A stretch of 64,000 nt of DNA from Bilabrum cf. latius (Eukaryota; Bigyra: Bicosoecida; Bigyra; Bicosoecida): contig OZ237738.1 in NCBI GenBank assembly GCA_965178125.1, positions 1,302,001-1,366,000 of the forward strand. The letters run 5' to 3'. The notes under the pieces are model-generated. The model had not been told where the DNA came from and ran no database searches. It saw only the letters and a program-made list of their open reading frames with translations. Below are positions 49,771-60,040 of this stretch, in pieces (position 1 is the stretch's first letter; each line of letters begins with the position of its first letter). Both the position numbers and the translations under genes were made by a program.

Positions 49771-50397
49771 ATGGCTACGCGTAGCCTTGGACTGCGGTAT
49801 GCCAACTACGAATCTGGAGCAAGAGGAAAAGTGGATGTCGATGCGAAGCTAGACATGACAGTATTGGACCTCAAGAAGATCGCCCTTGACAAGTGGCCAG
49901 AGGGTAAGGCACTCAGTATCATGTCGCTTTCGTAGACTCCAGCAGGGACTTGCAATGGCAATGATAAACGCCAAGTGCACTGAGTCCCAAAGTCGATCCG
50001 GGATACACTCGAAGCACCGCTCTCTTCGCAGATCACAAGCCGGTCCCAGAGACCGTAAGCTAGGTACGATTATTCTTACATCCCAAAGATGACCTGAAGC
50101 AAGACGGGACAAAGCTATCAGGTGAGACAATGGGCGGGATGGAAGAGTGGCCCGTGCATCGAGCGGCCGCGCGCGCACCGTCAACACGCTGCGAGCGCTG
50201 CCCCTAGAGTCGCCCCATCTTTCCTCGCAGCTACTAGCCTGTCGCCTGATAGTGGTGTGCAGCTGCACACCCACGGCGACAAGGTGTGGATCCTGGTGAA
50301 CCTTGACGTGAACGCGGTCCCCGACAAGAAGGGAGGCACGATGGGGGCCGGGGGTGCTGCCGCGGGGGGCGACGCCGGGTGCTGTGTGATCAGCTGA
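49771..50397 (+). CDS. Ubiquitin-fold protein with prenylation tail (MUB-like)
   Basis: Exons 49771-49903, 50032-50121 and 50231-50397 give 129 residues ending in TGA. The fold shows a beta hairpin, a helix (TVLDLKKIALDKWP), then PETVS-X-VRLF with TAG at 50061, and a late KVWILVNLDV strand. Plant membrane-anchored ubiquitin-fold proteins read TVKEVKLI at this place, so X sits at a hydrophilic, outward-facing strand position. The protein ends in Cys-Cys-Val-Ile-Ser, a CaaX farnesylation signal with an upstream Cys that could be palmitoylated. Known role in plants: docks E2 enzymes to membranes. Size (about 120 residues) fits the family. Confidence 0.78.
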
Positions 50398-51193
50398 AAG
50401 CATAGGGAGCCTCAATTTTGCAGCCCTTACCACGCTGATATGCCCACCCCCAGGGCCCGGCCCGGGCGCCTTTCAACATGAAAGGCAGCGAAGGTCACGA
50501 AGGGCGCGCCACCGCGATTGAGGAGGAGGCCGCTGGCCTTTAGGCTAGGCGTGGATGGAAAACCCGCGGACTGCCGCGGTTCTGTGCGCAGCTGTCAAGA
50601 TTGCATGCGATTGCGTGGTGTGCATCATCGATAGGTCGCTGATGGCCGGTCACCAACAAGGCGCACCTGTTGCGAGGCTCTCCTCGTTTGAGGCTCTCCT
50701 CGTTTGATGCTCTCCTCGTTTGATGCTCTCCTCGTTTGATGCTCTCCTCGTTTGATGCTCTCCTCGTTTGAGGCTCTCCTCGTTTGAGGCTAGGCCGGCC
50801 ATCCACTCGAGGGAGGATCAGAGGCTGGGGCCGAGCCGCGGCGTGTGTTTTTCTTCTTGTGTGCATGCAGCAGATGCACTGCATTGTCTGCGATCACTGC
50901 GGGGGAGGGCCGCCCTTGGCGGGCAGCCTGGTAGACTGGATCCGACGAGTGGGCATCTCGCTCGCTGGTGCCGGGCCGCTCGTGCGCCGGCCGGCTGGGT
51001 GAGCCCCAGCCTGGATATTATCCGGGGCAGTTGCGCGGAGAGGGCTTGATTGCCCTTGTTTTAAGCAAATCTTGTGAATTTTTAGTCAGCCTACGCACGG
51101 TAGTGCCCTAGGGGGCCAGGCGGTCGCAACCACTTTTATCGATCCCAACGGAAAGAAGAGAACGGCGCTCACACAGAATCTCGCGAGAAAAAG
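50398..51193. other. Intergenic with minisatellite, MUB-like to histone H1
   Basis: 796 bases. Contains the 16-bp tandem repeat described separately and otherwise no recognisable gene. The open frames over the array are repeat-derived. Confidence 0.6.
50674..50793 (+). repeat. 16-bp minisatellite, about 7.5 copies
   Basis: Units start at 50674, 50690, 50706, 50722, 50738, 50754 and 50770, with a partial unit at 50786. The unit is GAKGCTCTCCTCGTTT with K = G in the two outer copies on each side and T in the four inner copies. No spacers, so not a CRISPR. Confidence 0.92.
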
Positions 51194-53037
51194 ATGGTCG
51201 TCTACAGGGGTAAGGTTCTTACCCGATGGATTAAATAAATAAATGGGTCTTAAAGACAATGATGGGGTGTACTACTTAAATTTAGGGTTGACATACGCGC
51301 ATATCATGCTACATTGCTAGGCGGGCCCAGGGCGACCGTTTAGGTTGTGCACTATGGATTGCCCGTGCTACTGCCTGCAACAGGGTGGAGTCGCTCCGCA
51401 CCGTCACCCATGCAATGTTTTATTAGTTAACTATCGTTTGGCGCCGTGCTACAGGTACGTGCATCCGAATTTGGCGAAATATTGGCACCCGCACTACCGT
51501 CGCTCGTCTTTGAACGCAGAGCTCATCATCACTGCTATCGCAAGCCTTGCGGACGCTACTGGGTCTTCTCAGCCTGCCATTGAGAAGTGGCTGATGATCA
51601 ACCAGGCAAAGACTAACTGGACGCGTGCTATGCTGCGAAGTGAGCCTCGATCCGACAAACGCAGCATCCGAACTTGAAGCCTCTGCTTGAAGGCGCGCAA
51701 GCCCTGGGACGCCGTGTTCGAGGGCCTCTAGTTTGAATTTTGCTTTATCATGCTGTGTCTGGTACCCGCTATTGTCGGCTTGATCGATTACGCTGCTTTT
51801 CTCGTCGAATAGGCCTCGATTGGGCTTATTAGGGCTATGCTTGGTGCTCGGTTGAATCGCGCGCGCGCCCCACATGCGAGATAAACGATGAGCATGGTAG
51901 CTAAGGGCGGATATAAGCTTGTCCGAGCGCGCCCCGCAATCATGATTGTACACTAGCAGCAATTTGTAGCGGTGCACTGCAGCATGTTGACGCAACAGAA
52001 TCCAGTGCATCACCTTCTCGCGACTATCGATCAAGCCCCCACTTCAATTCGCAGTGTCACTCAGGCGTGGAGTTGAGCAGGGCTGGATCGCGCCCCATCA
52101 CAACCACCCCAACTCTTTCAAGTTGACTGCTGATTCCAAGAAGGCCCTGTGAGGTCGAGTTGTGCCATGCAGAGCGCGCTCTGAGCTACTGCCGCCGCTG
52201 GCTGTATCTCTCGATCTGGCCATCGCGTCTCCCCTTTTAGAGTTCTCACTGTCTCGCAGCAAGGCCAAGGCAAAGAAGCCTGCTGCCAAGAAGTAAGGGT
52301 GTAGCTATGTGTCCTTCGCGCTCGTTTGTGATGGGCTGCAGGTGTCCCCCCCATCAGAGCACCTGCTCACTACACCTGCATCCCTCTCTGCCTATCTGTT
52401 GCCGTTCCTCTCATCTTGCAGGCCTGCCGCGAAGAAGTGAGGCGTTCACCCCAACCGTTCATTGTTGCCTGGGCTTGCCCGCAGCATTTCAGCATCGCCA
52501 TTTGAATCTTGCCGGTTGCTGGCCCTTCCTCGTTGCGCCGCAGGACCACCAAGAAGACAGCCGCCAAGAAGTCTACCAAGGCTAAGAAGCCCGCCGCCAA
52601 GTAAGTCGTTGTTGTAGCGCCCTCGTACTAGCATTCGCCAGCACGCAAACTGGTTTGTACCTGTTTGAATCTCGGCTGTTACGCATTGCAGGAAGGCCAC
52701 CAAGACTGCCGCCAAGAAGTAAGTACGGATTCGTTTTCTATCAATACCAAACAAATGATTGTATTTCATTGCCCATCTCGCGATTGCTCTGGGCGACTTG
52801 GCTGGAAATACAACAGTTGCACTTCTTGCTGATCGGTATGTATCACTCTTCGCTGTTCATAGGTCCGGTGCCAAGAAGGCCACCAAGGCTAAGAAGCCCG
52901 CCGCAAAGAAGGCCACCAAGGCTAAGAAGCCCGCCGCAAAGAAGGCTTCCAAGGCCAAGAAGCCCGCCGCTAAGAAGGCTTCCAAGGCCAAGAAGCCCGC
53001 CGCAAAGAAGGCCTCCAAGGCTGGCAAGAAGAAGTAA
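51194..53037 (+). CDS. Linker histone H1 with eight small exons
   Basis: Exons 51194-51209, 51520-51639, 52055-52148, 52260-52292, 52422-52436, 52544-52600, 52692-52718 and 52863-53037 join in phase to give 178 residues ending in TAA. The globular H15 domain spans exons 1-3: ELIITAIASL, GSSQPAIEKWL, WTRAMLRMSLRRGVEQGW and NSFKLTADSKKA. The C-terminal tail is made of AKKPAAKK-type repeats typical of H1. Exons are as short as 15 nt. Five successive introns (after exons 4 to 7, plus the entry into exon 8) fall at the same place, between the second and third base of a Lys AAG codon. No TAG is present. Known role: binds linker DNA and compacts chromatin. Confidence 0.85.
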
Positions 53038-53690
53038 GCTGATCAATCTGCTGTAAGTTCGAACAGATGACGTTCAACGGACGTTGGATCGGCTCCGTGT
53101 CATCGTTGCTCGCGGCCCCTGGCTGCGAGCTTCGACCTTGCTGGCACATCAAGCAGGCGGCTATTTCGCATGGCTTTTGGGCATCGCGTTAGGCATGTCA
53201 ATCAGCTTGCGATAACAGGTTGTGCGCGGTGATCATTGGGGAAGTGGCCCGTGGTGTCCGGTGGGGGGTCGAGTTGAATCGTATCTGTGCTTGTGTATCT
53301 TCTGCCAATCCAGAATCCGTGTGTCATTTTCTCACAATTTTTCTACACGTTAGCCATGCACGGATCGCGTGTCATTTAATCACAATTGTTAAGTTGCAAG
53401 CAATTTCAGGCGCGTCCAAGGACGACGGCACAACCCCCGCCCCACATCCCACCAAGGAGCGGCATCGGTTGTTTCTTGACACCCCAGTGTTGACCAGCCA
53501 CCCGAAGCCCAAAGCAGGGCTGCAGGCACGATTTGGCCGCATCGGTGCATGACCTCAGGGAGGTGGGGGGCCATCAGCCCCACACCCGAGCCAGCACAGG
53601 CATCCAGGGGGCTGTGACATCCCGCGCACGTCGTGCACGTCAGAGCCCCCGCAATCCCACACACCAAACACCAGCCCCTTTTCACACTCA
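53038..53690. other. Intergenic, between convergent H1 and LBP/BPI-like 3' ends
   Basis: 653 bases with no recognised gene. Direct repeats of short AT-rich words (for example GTGTCATTT followed by TCACAATT at about 53322 and 53371) are visible but weak. Confidence 0.5.
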
Positions 53691-55250
53691 TCACACCAGA
53701 GAGCCGATGCTGACGTCCGTTGAGAGGAGCACGTACCCGTCCCCGTAGGCCACCTCGGGGCTCACCACGCTGATGCCTCCCAGCGCGGGGAGGGCGATGC
53801 CGGGGCCCAGCAGCGCGTCGATCCCTGCCTCCAGGAGGGGGGCCAGCACGTCCACCAGCAGCTGGAGGGGGCCCAGGTTCACGGGCCCCACCCCGCTCCA
53901 CTTCTCTCCCAGCTGCAGCGACAGCTTGGTCACGTTCATCGCGACGACGGGGCCGGTGGCCGTGCCGTTCACCACGCTCCCGTTCCTGGCAGTGATCTCA
54001 AGATCCACGGAGGCGGACGCGTTGAGGGCAAACACAGGGGTACCCCCCGCGCCCAATGATGCGGAACCTGCGGCGCCGCGCAGAGCCAGCTCCGCTGCGG
54101 CGGGACTCTCCACCTCGAAGGCCATGCCGATGCCCACCACCATGACGAGGCCATCCGCCTGCGTGCTCTGGAACACCGGGCTGCCGTCGAGAGTCAGGTT
54201 CACTCCCATGGGCGTGCTGGCGGGGTACTTTGCGACCAAGCCAGGCACGGACGAGGCCCAGCCCCCCGCGTAGAGCGGGAGGGGGAACCCGGCAGGAGCT
54301 GTGGCGTTCGTGTACCTCCCGTCAAAGGCGCGGTTGTTGGCCGAGACCCATGCAGCGCACTGCAGCGGTGCCGTGTCGAAAGCCACCGAGATCATCTTGG
54401 TGGTGCCGCCGACTCCCGGGGCGGGTAGAGGTGCGGACGCGTAGGGGCAGGCCTGGCCCGATAGCACGTCGGTGGAGTTGAGGGGCAGCGTGGCAACGCC
54501 GACCGTGGCGGGGGGCGGGCCAGGGAGCGATACCACCTGGGCAGACGCGAAGAGGGTGTCGAACGCGGTGGCTGACTTGCCCCCCCCGACATCCAAAGTG
54601 GCCGGCAGCTTTGCCAGAGCCACGTCGAGCGTCGTGTCGATGGCCTTGGTGACCGCCTCCTCGATGGCCTTGGCGATCGCGTCCTTGAGCGTGCTCTTCA
54701 GCAAGTCCACCAGCAGGTTGTACAGCCAAGCGACTTTTCCATCGAAGTGGATGTCAAACGACGCGAAGGAGGCCTGCGCGGAGGTCACGGACAGAGCGAG
54801 CTTGCCGGCAGTCACGTTCGAGACCATCTGCAGCGACACCGCGGCCCCGTGCGGCTCGATCGTCACCTCTCCGTGGTCGCTGGCATGCGGCCAGTGCACC
54901 TTGCGCCACGCATAATCCATTCCCAGGTTCAGCGACAAGTCCAGGTTGCCGCCCGCCCCGGCAGGGGGCTGCAGAGTTGCAGCAGCGGTGGCGATGTTGA
55001 AATCGGTAATCTTGATGTTTGTCAGGTCGAGAGTGATGTGCCCGATCGGCTCTGCCACGTGCGTATCGATGTGAATGTTAGGAATAGTGATGCCAGGACC
55101 GAGCAATGCGTTCAGCGTCGCCTGCAAAGCCGAAGCAACTTCAGTCACGCCGGACTGGGCAGCCGTGATCTACACACCGGGGTTCAGGGCGTAACCAGCG
55201 CATGCCCCCAGTACAATTGCGCAAATTGCCGAAAATGCTGCTCGTCTCAT
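53691..55250 (-). CDS. LBP/BPI/CETP-family lipid-binding secreted protein
   Basis: One frame, 519 residues, ATG at 55250 to TGA at 53691-53693. Residues 1-20 are a signal peptide (AAFSAICAIVLGACAGYA), then NPGV-X-IT with TAG at 55170, equivalent to the NPG..RIT start of mature LBP/BPI proteins. The amphipathic TLKDAIAKAIEEAVTKAID helix at the barrel centre and the second half (DVLAPLLEAGIDALLGPG, then a closing YVLLSTDVSIG) match the two-barrel TULIP fold, and the length is right. Several N-glycosylation sequons (NLT, NVT, NAT) fit a secreted protein. The TAG lies between signal peptide and body, so the standard code would split off the signal peptide. Confidence 0.8.
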
Positions 55251-56112
55251 CGTCGCTGATACCTCAAGTATGCACGAAGAATCCGGTGACAGGTCGATGA
55301 TCGCAGGGAATCCGATAATGAACTTCAACTCAAAAGCGCACGCTATCACGAAACCACGGAACTTCCAGAGAGTGAGGCAGCTGCAATGGCCTAAACCACA
55401 CGAGATCCACCCTGAGGTCCCATGTCCCCCTGGGGAGCGTCAGCGTTCGCGTTCCCTCCGGCGCCCGCTGCCGGCACCCCGTCCTGCTGCCCGTTCTGAA
55501 GCCGTGTCTCGAAACCGAAAATCGGGATTAGTTCTGGGATTAGTTGAGTGGGGATTCGATTCGAGACAAATTTCCGACGGATTAACTTGAACTGAGCCTG
55601 ACATGGTTACATGAGCTGCTAAGGTAGTTTCAAGGCCATGAGTATTATCTTTGATGCTTACATTTAGTTTGAAGAGTAGTCTGGGTAAAGTTTGATGATG
55701 TTTTGATAGTGCCTGGACGCTTCGACTCGACACGTGCCACATTTAATCAAGAGAAATTGGGTTAGGGCTTTGGACTAGTCTGGCGTAAATCCCGTCGTGA
55801 TAGATAATCTCATGTGTTCCAAAACACCAGGAGGCTGTGTGGTACCATTCTCACGGGCACCATTGAGCTGCTACGCCCTTCCAGGATTCCGTTCGAACCT
55901 CCCTCACGTGTCTGCTTGGGCACCTGCTTCTTTGTGCAAATTGATCGAACTCTACGACTATGTCAACGTAAAGTTGATTGTTCAAATTAATTAACGCAAG
56001 CAAAAGCACTAGCAAAAAGGCCTTCTTGCCGCGTGGTATGCTGGTTGAAGTTAATCCAGAAAATTTAATTCGAACCGAGCACGAAATTGGATTAAAATGT
56101 GCAATTTAATTA
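55251..56112. other. Intergenic, AT-rich
   Basis: 862 bases, with the lowest GC of the window (about 55600-56130). No gene recognised. Several ATTAATTTAAT-type words lie near 56065-56120. Confidence 0.5.
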
Positions 56113-56565
56113 TTAATTTAATCCGGATTCGGAGTTTCGAGACAGCACTTGAGCCAAGCACGCCTTGACGTTGGCGACCGCCACGACGAGGTTGTTGCTT
56201 TCGGCTGCCCCTGCAGCCAGGCTGGCAAAATACTCCGGGACTACCCTTACGAGCGCCCGTGTGGCCTTCGCTGCAGCCCTCCTCGATCCCTTCGAGACGA
56301 AGTCGAGGATTCTTGAGTGGCCCTGCATGACCCGTGACTCGGGCCGTGAGTACATAGTGTGGTACACACGCTGTTCCCCGCGCACGTGCTGGTGCTAGGC
56401 GGCAACGGAGAGGCGAGCCTTTGCCACAGAAGACCACGAGAGGCGCGCGTTGGCCGGATGAGTCGAAACCCGCCGCCCTTTGTCCTCCTACCGCTTCTTC
56501 CGCAACTTGTCGAGCACCTGCAGGAACTCGACCGGCTTCTCCCCGATCCTCCCCCCCCCCCCCCC
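56113..56565 (-). CDS. Possible CDS fragment, function unknown
   Basis: A minus frame open from a poly-G tract (56565-56551) to TAA at 56113-56115 across TAGs at 56488 and 56395. With TAG as an amino acid it reads as a plausible helical protein (EKPVEFLQVLDKLRKKR, AAAKATRALVRVVPEYFASL, SNNLVVAVANVKACLAQVL). No family recognised. Upstream of the 15-bp homopolymer the better-looking frame (VVPFVVDVLGG) is one base out, so either the homopolymer length is wrong or the frame is broken. Start not located. Confidence 0.35.
56551..56565 (+). repeat. Poly-C tract (15)
   Basis: Uninterrupted run of 15 C. It sits exactly where the minus-strand reading frame appears to shift by one. Confidence 0.9.
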
Positions 56566-56664
56566 AACACGTCCACCACAAAGGGTACGACCCGCACGCC
56601 ACTGCGCACCGGCGAAGTCCGGGTCAATAAAGTAGCGAGCAGTTTGGCGCATTGAGACCCGTTA

Positions 56665-56709
56665 GTAGCGCCGCGCGCCTACAATAGCGTGAGCGGAACC
56701 TAATTTGGC
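56665..56709 (+). repeat. 45-bp inverted repeat, left copy
   Basis: Perfect reverse complement of 59927-59971. Begins GTAGCGCCGCGCGCC when read inward. Flanking bases differ and no target-site duplication is visible. Confidence 0.88.
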
Positions 56710-57114
56710 GGCCCCGGACGGGAATCTGAAACTTTGCGGCACTCGACCTCCGACCACGATGGGTTTGTGGTGATTCTATTGCGGCAAACGTGAGTTTTTA
56801 TGGTATGAGAATCGTTTGTCCGCGTTGGCGCGCGCAGCCATGCATGGCGGGTGGCCGCACGGGGGACCGAGCAGCCTCGGCCGCCCAAACGGCTCGAGCT
56901 TGTCTCCGCTCCCACGCGCGCTGCAGCGAAGCGCCCAAGCCTACCCCCGGCTCATTTATGTATAGCGTCGTAAAGTCTCGTATAGTACAGTTTTTGTCTC
57001 GATATTTTTGAAACTCAAGCAGGCAAACCTCGGAACGTGCCTGGCCGAGCTGATCTGGCGGACGCCACATCGCAAGGCTCTTGCGCGCCGAACACTGGGT
57101 TGACCTGCGAGTCC

Positions 57115-58258
57115 ATGGCAGATTCAAACGTAAGGCAATGTATTATATCAATTTCGCCGGCTTGCTTGCTTGGGTTGTGTCGCCTTCGAGTAGTCACCAG
57201 CGCGGAGAGCCGAAATTGAGCGATCGGTGCCTCGCTGCCAGCCTCAGTTCTCGGTGTGCAGCAGAGTGCCCGATTTTTCGCTTTTGCCCGCGATGTAGCC
57301 TGGGATAATCAATCATTGCTCGCGATTTGGGCGTATTCCATGATGGGTACACCGGCAACGAGGGAGTTGGCTGCACCCCTCTCCACGACGAGATTTGCGC
57401 TCGTTTTTGCCGACTGCACGGCCACACGAGCCCATTCCAACCGAATCGCTTGCATTTTCTCTATTAGTGCAGTATGACACACCGCTTACATCTGCGCTTG
57501 ACCTGGAGGATGGATATTGCAGCGCGAGCGCGGCGTCTGTGCTCGGGGTTCTGCTCGCCTGCACCATCTCTCTCGGCATGTGCGAGCATTCAAGCGGGGG
57601 TTCGAACGATATGTGCCCGAGACAGGCCGATTTACGTGCAACTACTACAATTATGAGCGGTAAAGAGGACTGGAGTCCCAGGCGGATGGAGCAGATATGA
57701 AGCAGAGCGATAAGCTAGGCGCTGATCCAGCGGCACTCGCCGGTGATCGCTGTCATGCTGCGCAGAATGGCGCGGCATGTGTTGCACAAGTGGTCCCCGG
57801 ATGACAAAATCATCTCCGATTGTCTTGATCTGCTCGCTTTTGCGGTCGGGTTCAGGCAGAGGCGCCCACAGGCGTATCACTTGACTGCCAACCGCGCCGG
57901 GCAGCACGCTGCCTCTGCCGCCCGCGCGCTAGGTGCGGCCGATCTGAGGGCGTTCAACTTTGTCGGTCGCGTCGCGGACGAGATCCAACCCGTTGTCTCG
58001 GGCTCGCCAGGCGGGGAGCGCCGGATCAACTATGCTGCCTACGTGCTGGCGGGCGCCCTGCTCCGCCCGGCCACCCCCGACCAGGTGGCCGCCGTGGAGC
58101 CCGGCGGCAGGGACGCCGAGCTGGTCCCCGCGTATGGGGGGCCGTCACCCGTGGACTTTCCCCTCCCGATCGAGGAGTCCGGCGGCGAGTGCGGGTCCGC
58201 CGAACCCCCTCCCAGGGCAGGAGCAGGGGGTGGGGGGGCAGGAGCCAGTGCTGCCTGA
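57115..58258 (+). CDS. Hypothetical multi-exon gene, structure uncertain
   Basis: The best-supported part is the frame 57755-58258 ending in TGA (MARHVLHKW, DDKIISDCLDLLAFAVGF, Gly/Pro-rich tail). Upstream, ATG at 57115 followed by a GTAAGG donor at 57130 looks like a 15-nt first exon. An acceptor near 57257 leads to an aromatic stretch (RFFAFARDVAW), and an exon ending in a GTAAAG donor near 57659 (FERYVPETGRFTCNYYNYE) would join in phase to an acceptor at 57765. The N-terminal aromatic segment and a later LSTTRF recall PEX11 slightly, but I would not name it. All boundaries before 57755 are tentative. Confidence 0.35.
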
Positions 58259-58359
58259 ACCCCTGCACGGAGGGCGACGACCTGTAGCGCAGCGGGAAGC
58301 TGCCTGGGGTATGTAGAGTGAGGTGGGGGCGAGGAGGAGGGGGGAGTGACGCGAGCCGC

Positions 58360-59016
58360 ATGGCAGGCCTCAGGCAGGATCTGGCGGGTACCGTGGTGGT
58401 GGGCCTGCGAATGCAGGCTTATCGCATCGGGAGCATGGGGCGGCTGGTGTTCTTGCCGCCCCCGCTGCTGGCTACATGTGACAACGAGCTGCTCAGGAAG
58501 TTCGGGTGGCAGCTGCTGATGGAGTACACTTCAACGGGGGCGGACCTTCTCTGGCGCCTGGCGAGAGCGTCGTGGGCATCACCCTCAGGCGGAGTACAGG
58601 AGGGCTTGCATAGCAACAGGAGGAGACTCGTGGTGGGCGCGGATCCACACCATTGCTACCAAGTGGCTGCGGATCGCTCGCCCCACCATCGGAGGGGGGG
58701 GGGGGGGGGGGGCAGAGCAGGCGCGGCTGCTGCCCCTGCGAGAGGCTCTAACTCTGCCTCGGACGGCACCAGCAATGGGCGGACGAGGGGCAGACAGGGG
58801 AGGGGCAGAGGCAGGCCGAGCAAGGGGAGGGTCAGGGACGGAAGTCGAAGGCGGGGGGCGCTTGCCACAGCGCGCAAGGCAGGGGGTGGGTCCAGCGAGG
58901 ACGAGGACGAGGGCGGCCTTGCGGACGCCTCGAAGCGGTCCCGTGACCCCCAGCACCGGTCCTCTCGCAGATCGAGCCGAAGGAGGCTGCCCACGCAGAA
59001 GGGAATAGACTACTAA
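58360..59016 (+). CDS. Hypothetical protein with basic RG-rich C terminus
   Basis: Frame from ATG at 58360 to TAA at 59014-59016 (218 residues). The first half has hydrophobic segments (GTVVVGLRMQAYRIG, LVFLPPPLLATC, GWQLLMEY). The second half is Gly/Arg/Ser-rich with a short acidic patch. The frame also runs upstream through a TAG near 58284, so the start may be earlier, and splicing to the preceding gene is possible. A poly-G run at about 58695-58712 makes the frame sensitive to sequencing error. No family recognised. Confidence 0.35.
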   Translation: MAGLRQDLAGTVVVGLRMQAYRIGSMGRLVFLPPPLLATCDNELLRKFGWQLLMEYTSTGADLLWRLARASWASPSGGVQEGLHSNRRRLVVGADPHHCYQVAADRSPHHRRGGGGGGRAGAAAAPARGSNSASDGTSNGRTRGRQGRGRGRPSKGRVRDGSRRRGALATARKAGGGSSEDEDEGGLADASKRSRDPQHRSSRRSSRRRLPTQKGIDY

Positions 59017-59034
59017 GAGACACTTGCGAGAGCC

Positions 59035-59355
59035 ATGGCGGAGGACCGGGGGTGGCTCCGCGACGGGAGCGACGACGAGGACGAGGGGGGCGCGGCGGCC
59101 GCCGTGGCGGGCGACGGGGATGCAAAGGGCGCGGCTGCTGCGATGATGGACGCAGAATAGGGCGGTGATGTCGCCTACGATCCGATGGGCGAGGAAATTC
59201 CCGAATCCGAGGCGCAGATCGATGCTGAGGGGGAAGACGCGTAGGACGCGCCTCGGACGGCCAGGGGGGCGGCGGCTGTGTTGGCCAGCAAGCAGCTCTA
59301 GGCGTTCGACGCGATCGGAGGGAAGAAGCCCCCAATGCTGCCAGACCCAGAGTAA
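59035..59355 (+). CDS. Small acidic protein visible only if TAG is sense
   Basis: ATG at 59035 to TAA at 59353-59355 gives 106 residues with TAGs at 59158, 59242 and 59299. The sequence is acidic at the N terminus (RGWLRDGSDDEDEGG), has a central DVAYDPMGEEIPESEAQID stretch and ends KKPPMLPDPE. No family recognised. Under the standard code the longest piece would be about 41 codons, so it would not be annotated. It starts 18 bases after the TAA of the preceding hypothetical frame. Confidence 0.5.
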
Positions 59356-60040
59356 GACATCTGAGCGCCCTGCCGGCTCTGGGGGTCGCGGGAGCGACGG
59401 CCTGGCGCGGCCTGCCAGGGCCGCAGCGGGGTGGCGGGACCCGTTCGGGTCGAAACTCGGCACTTCTTCGCCCGGTCGGGGGTGCCCCTTCGGTTCGTGT
59501 GATAGATATGAGATCGAACAACAGGCTCCGCTCACGCGCATGCGGATGCAGCCGCTGGGGCGGCCTGCAGATGGCCGAGAGCGCGTTTGGACGGGCCAGC
59601 TAGAGAGGCTCCTTGCGCCCGAACCAGCGCCACCCAGCGTCTCACACGGCCACAATCGAAAGAACATACCATAAAGAACAACATATCAAAAATCTGTCAT
59701 GGAAGCTATAGGAAGCAAAATTTGCCGGGCCCGCACATTTCGGCCGCAGTGGGCGAGACAGTCGCGCCGCGCCGCCGGCAAATTTTTTGCCGCCGATCGA
59801 ATCCCGGCGCAATCGACGCACACAGTCACAAAGAATAGAGTAGGCGCGTTTTTTCTCGCAGATTTACTCCCCGCCCGCTCACAGGCGCCCAGACGTGATC
59901 CGGGCGCCCCGCCGGCCGCGCGCGCGGCCAAATTAGGTTCCGCTCACGCTATTGTAGGCGCGCGGCGCTACCGCGTCGTACGTGTCGTGTAACGAGAACT
60001 GTACCTTGTCGAATTGCTTTGCGTAAACTGCACAGATAAT
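59356..60040. other. Intergenic, right arm of inverted repeat
   Basis: 685 bases upstream of the ankyrin gene. Contains a short hairpin (GGCAAATTTTTTGCC near 59778-59792), GC-rich CGCG runs at about 59915-59928 and the right copy of the 45-bp inverted repeat. No gene recognised. Confidence 0.55.
59927..59971 (-). repeat. 45-bp inverted repeat, right copy
   Basis: Perfect reverse complement of 56665-56709. Ends 69 bases before the ankyrin-protein start codon. Confidence 0.88.

Noticed and set aside
50674-50793. CRISPR-like array
   Set aside because: Direct 16-bp tandem units without spacers in a eukaryotic context; it is a minisatellite.
57590-57610. tRNA T-loop-like GTTCGAAC word
   Set aside because: No pairing stem or acceptor arm around it. 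No suppressor tRNA with CUA anticodon was found in the window.
56665-59971. Calling the inverted-repeat interval a transposon
   Set aside because: No transposase recognised and no target-site duplication, so it is kept only as a repeat pair.
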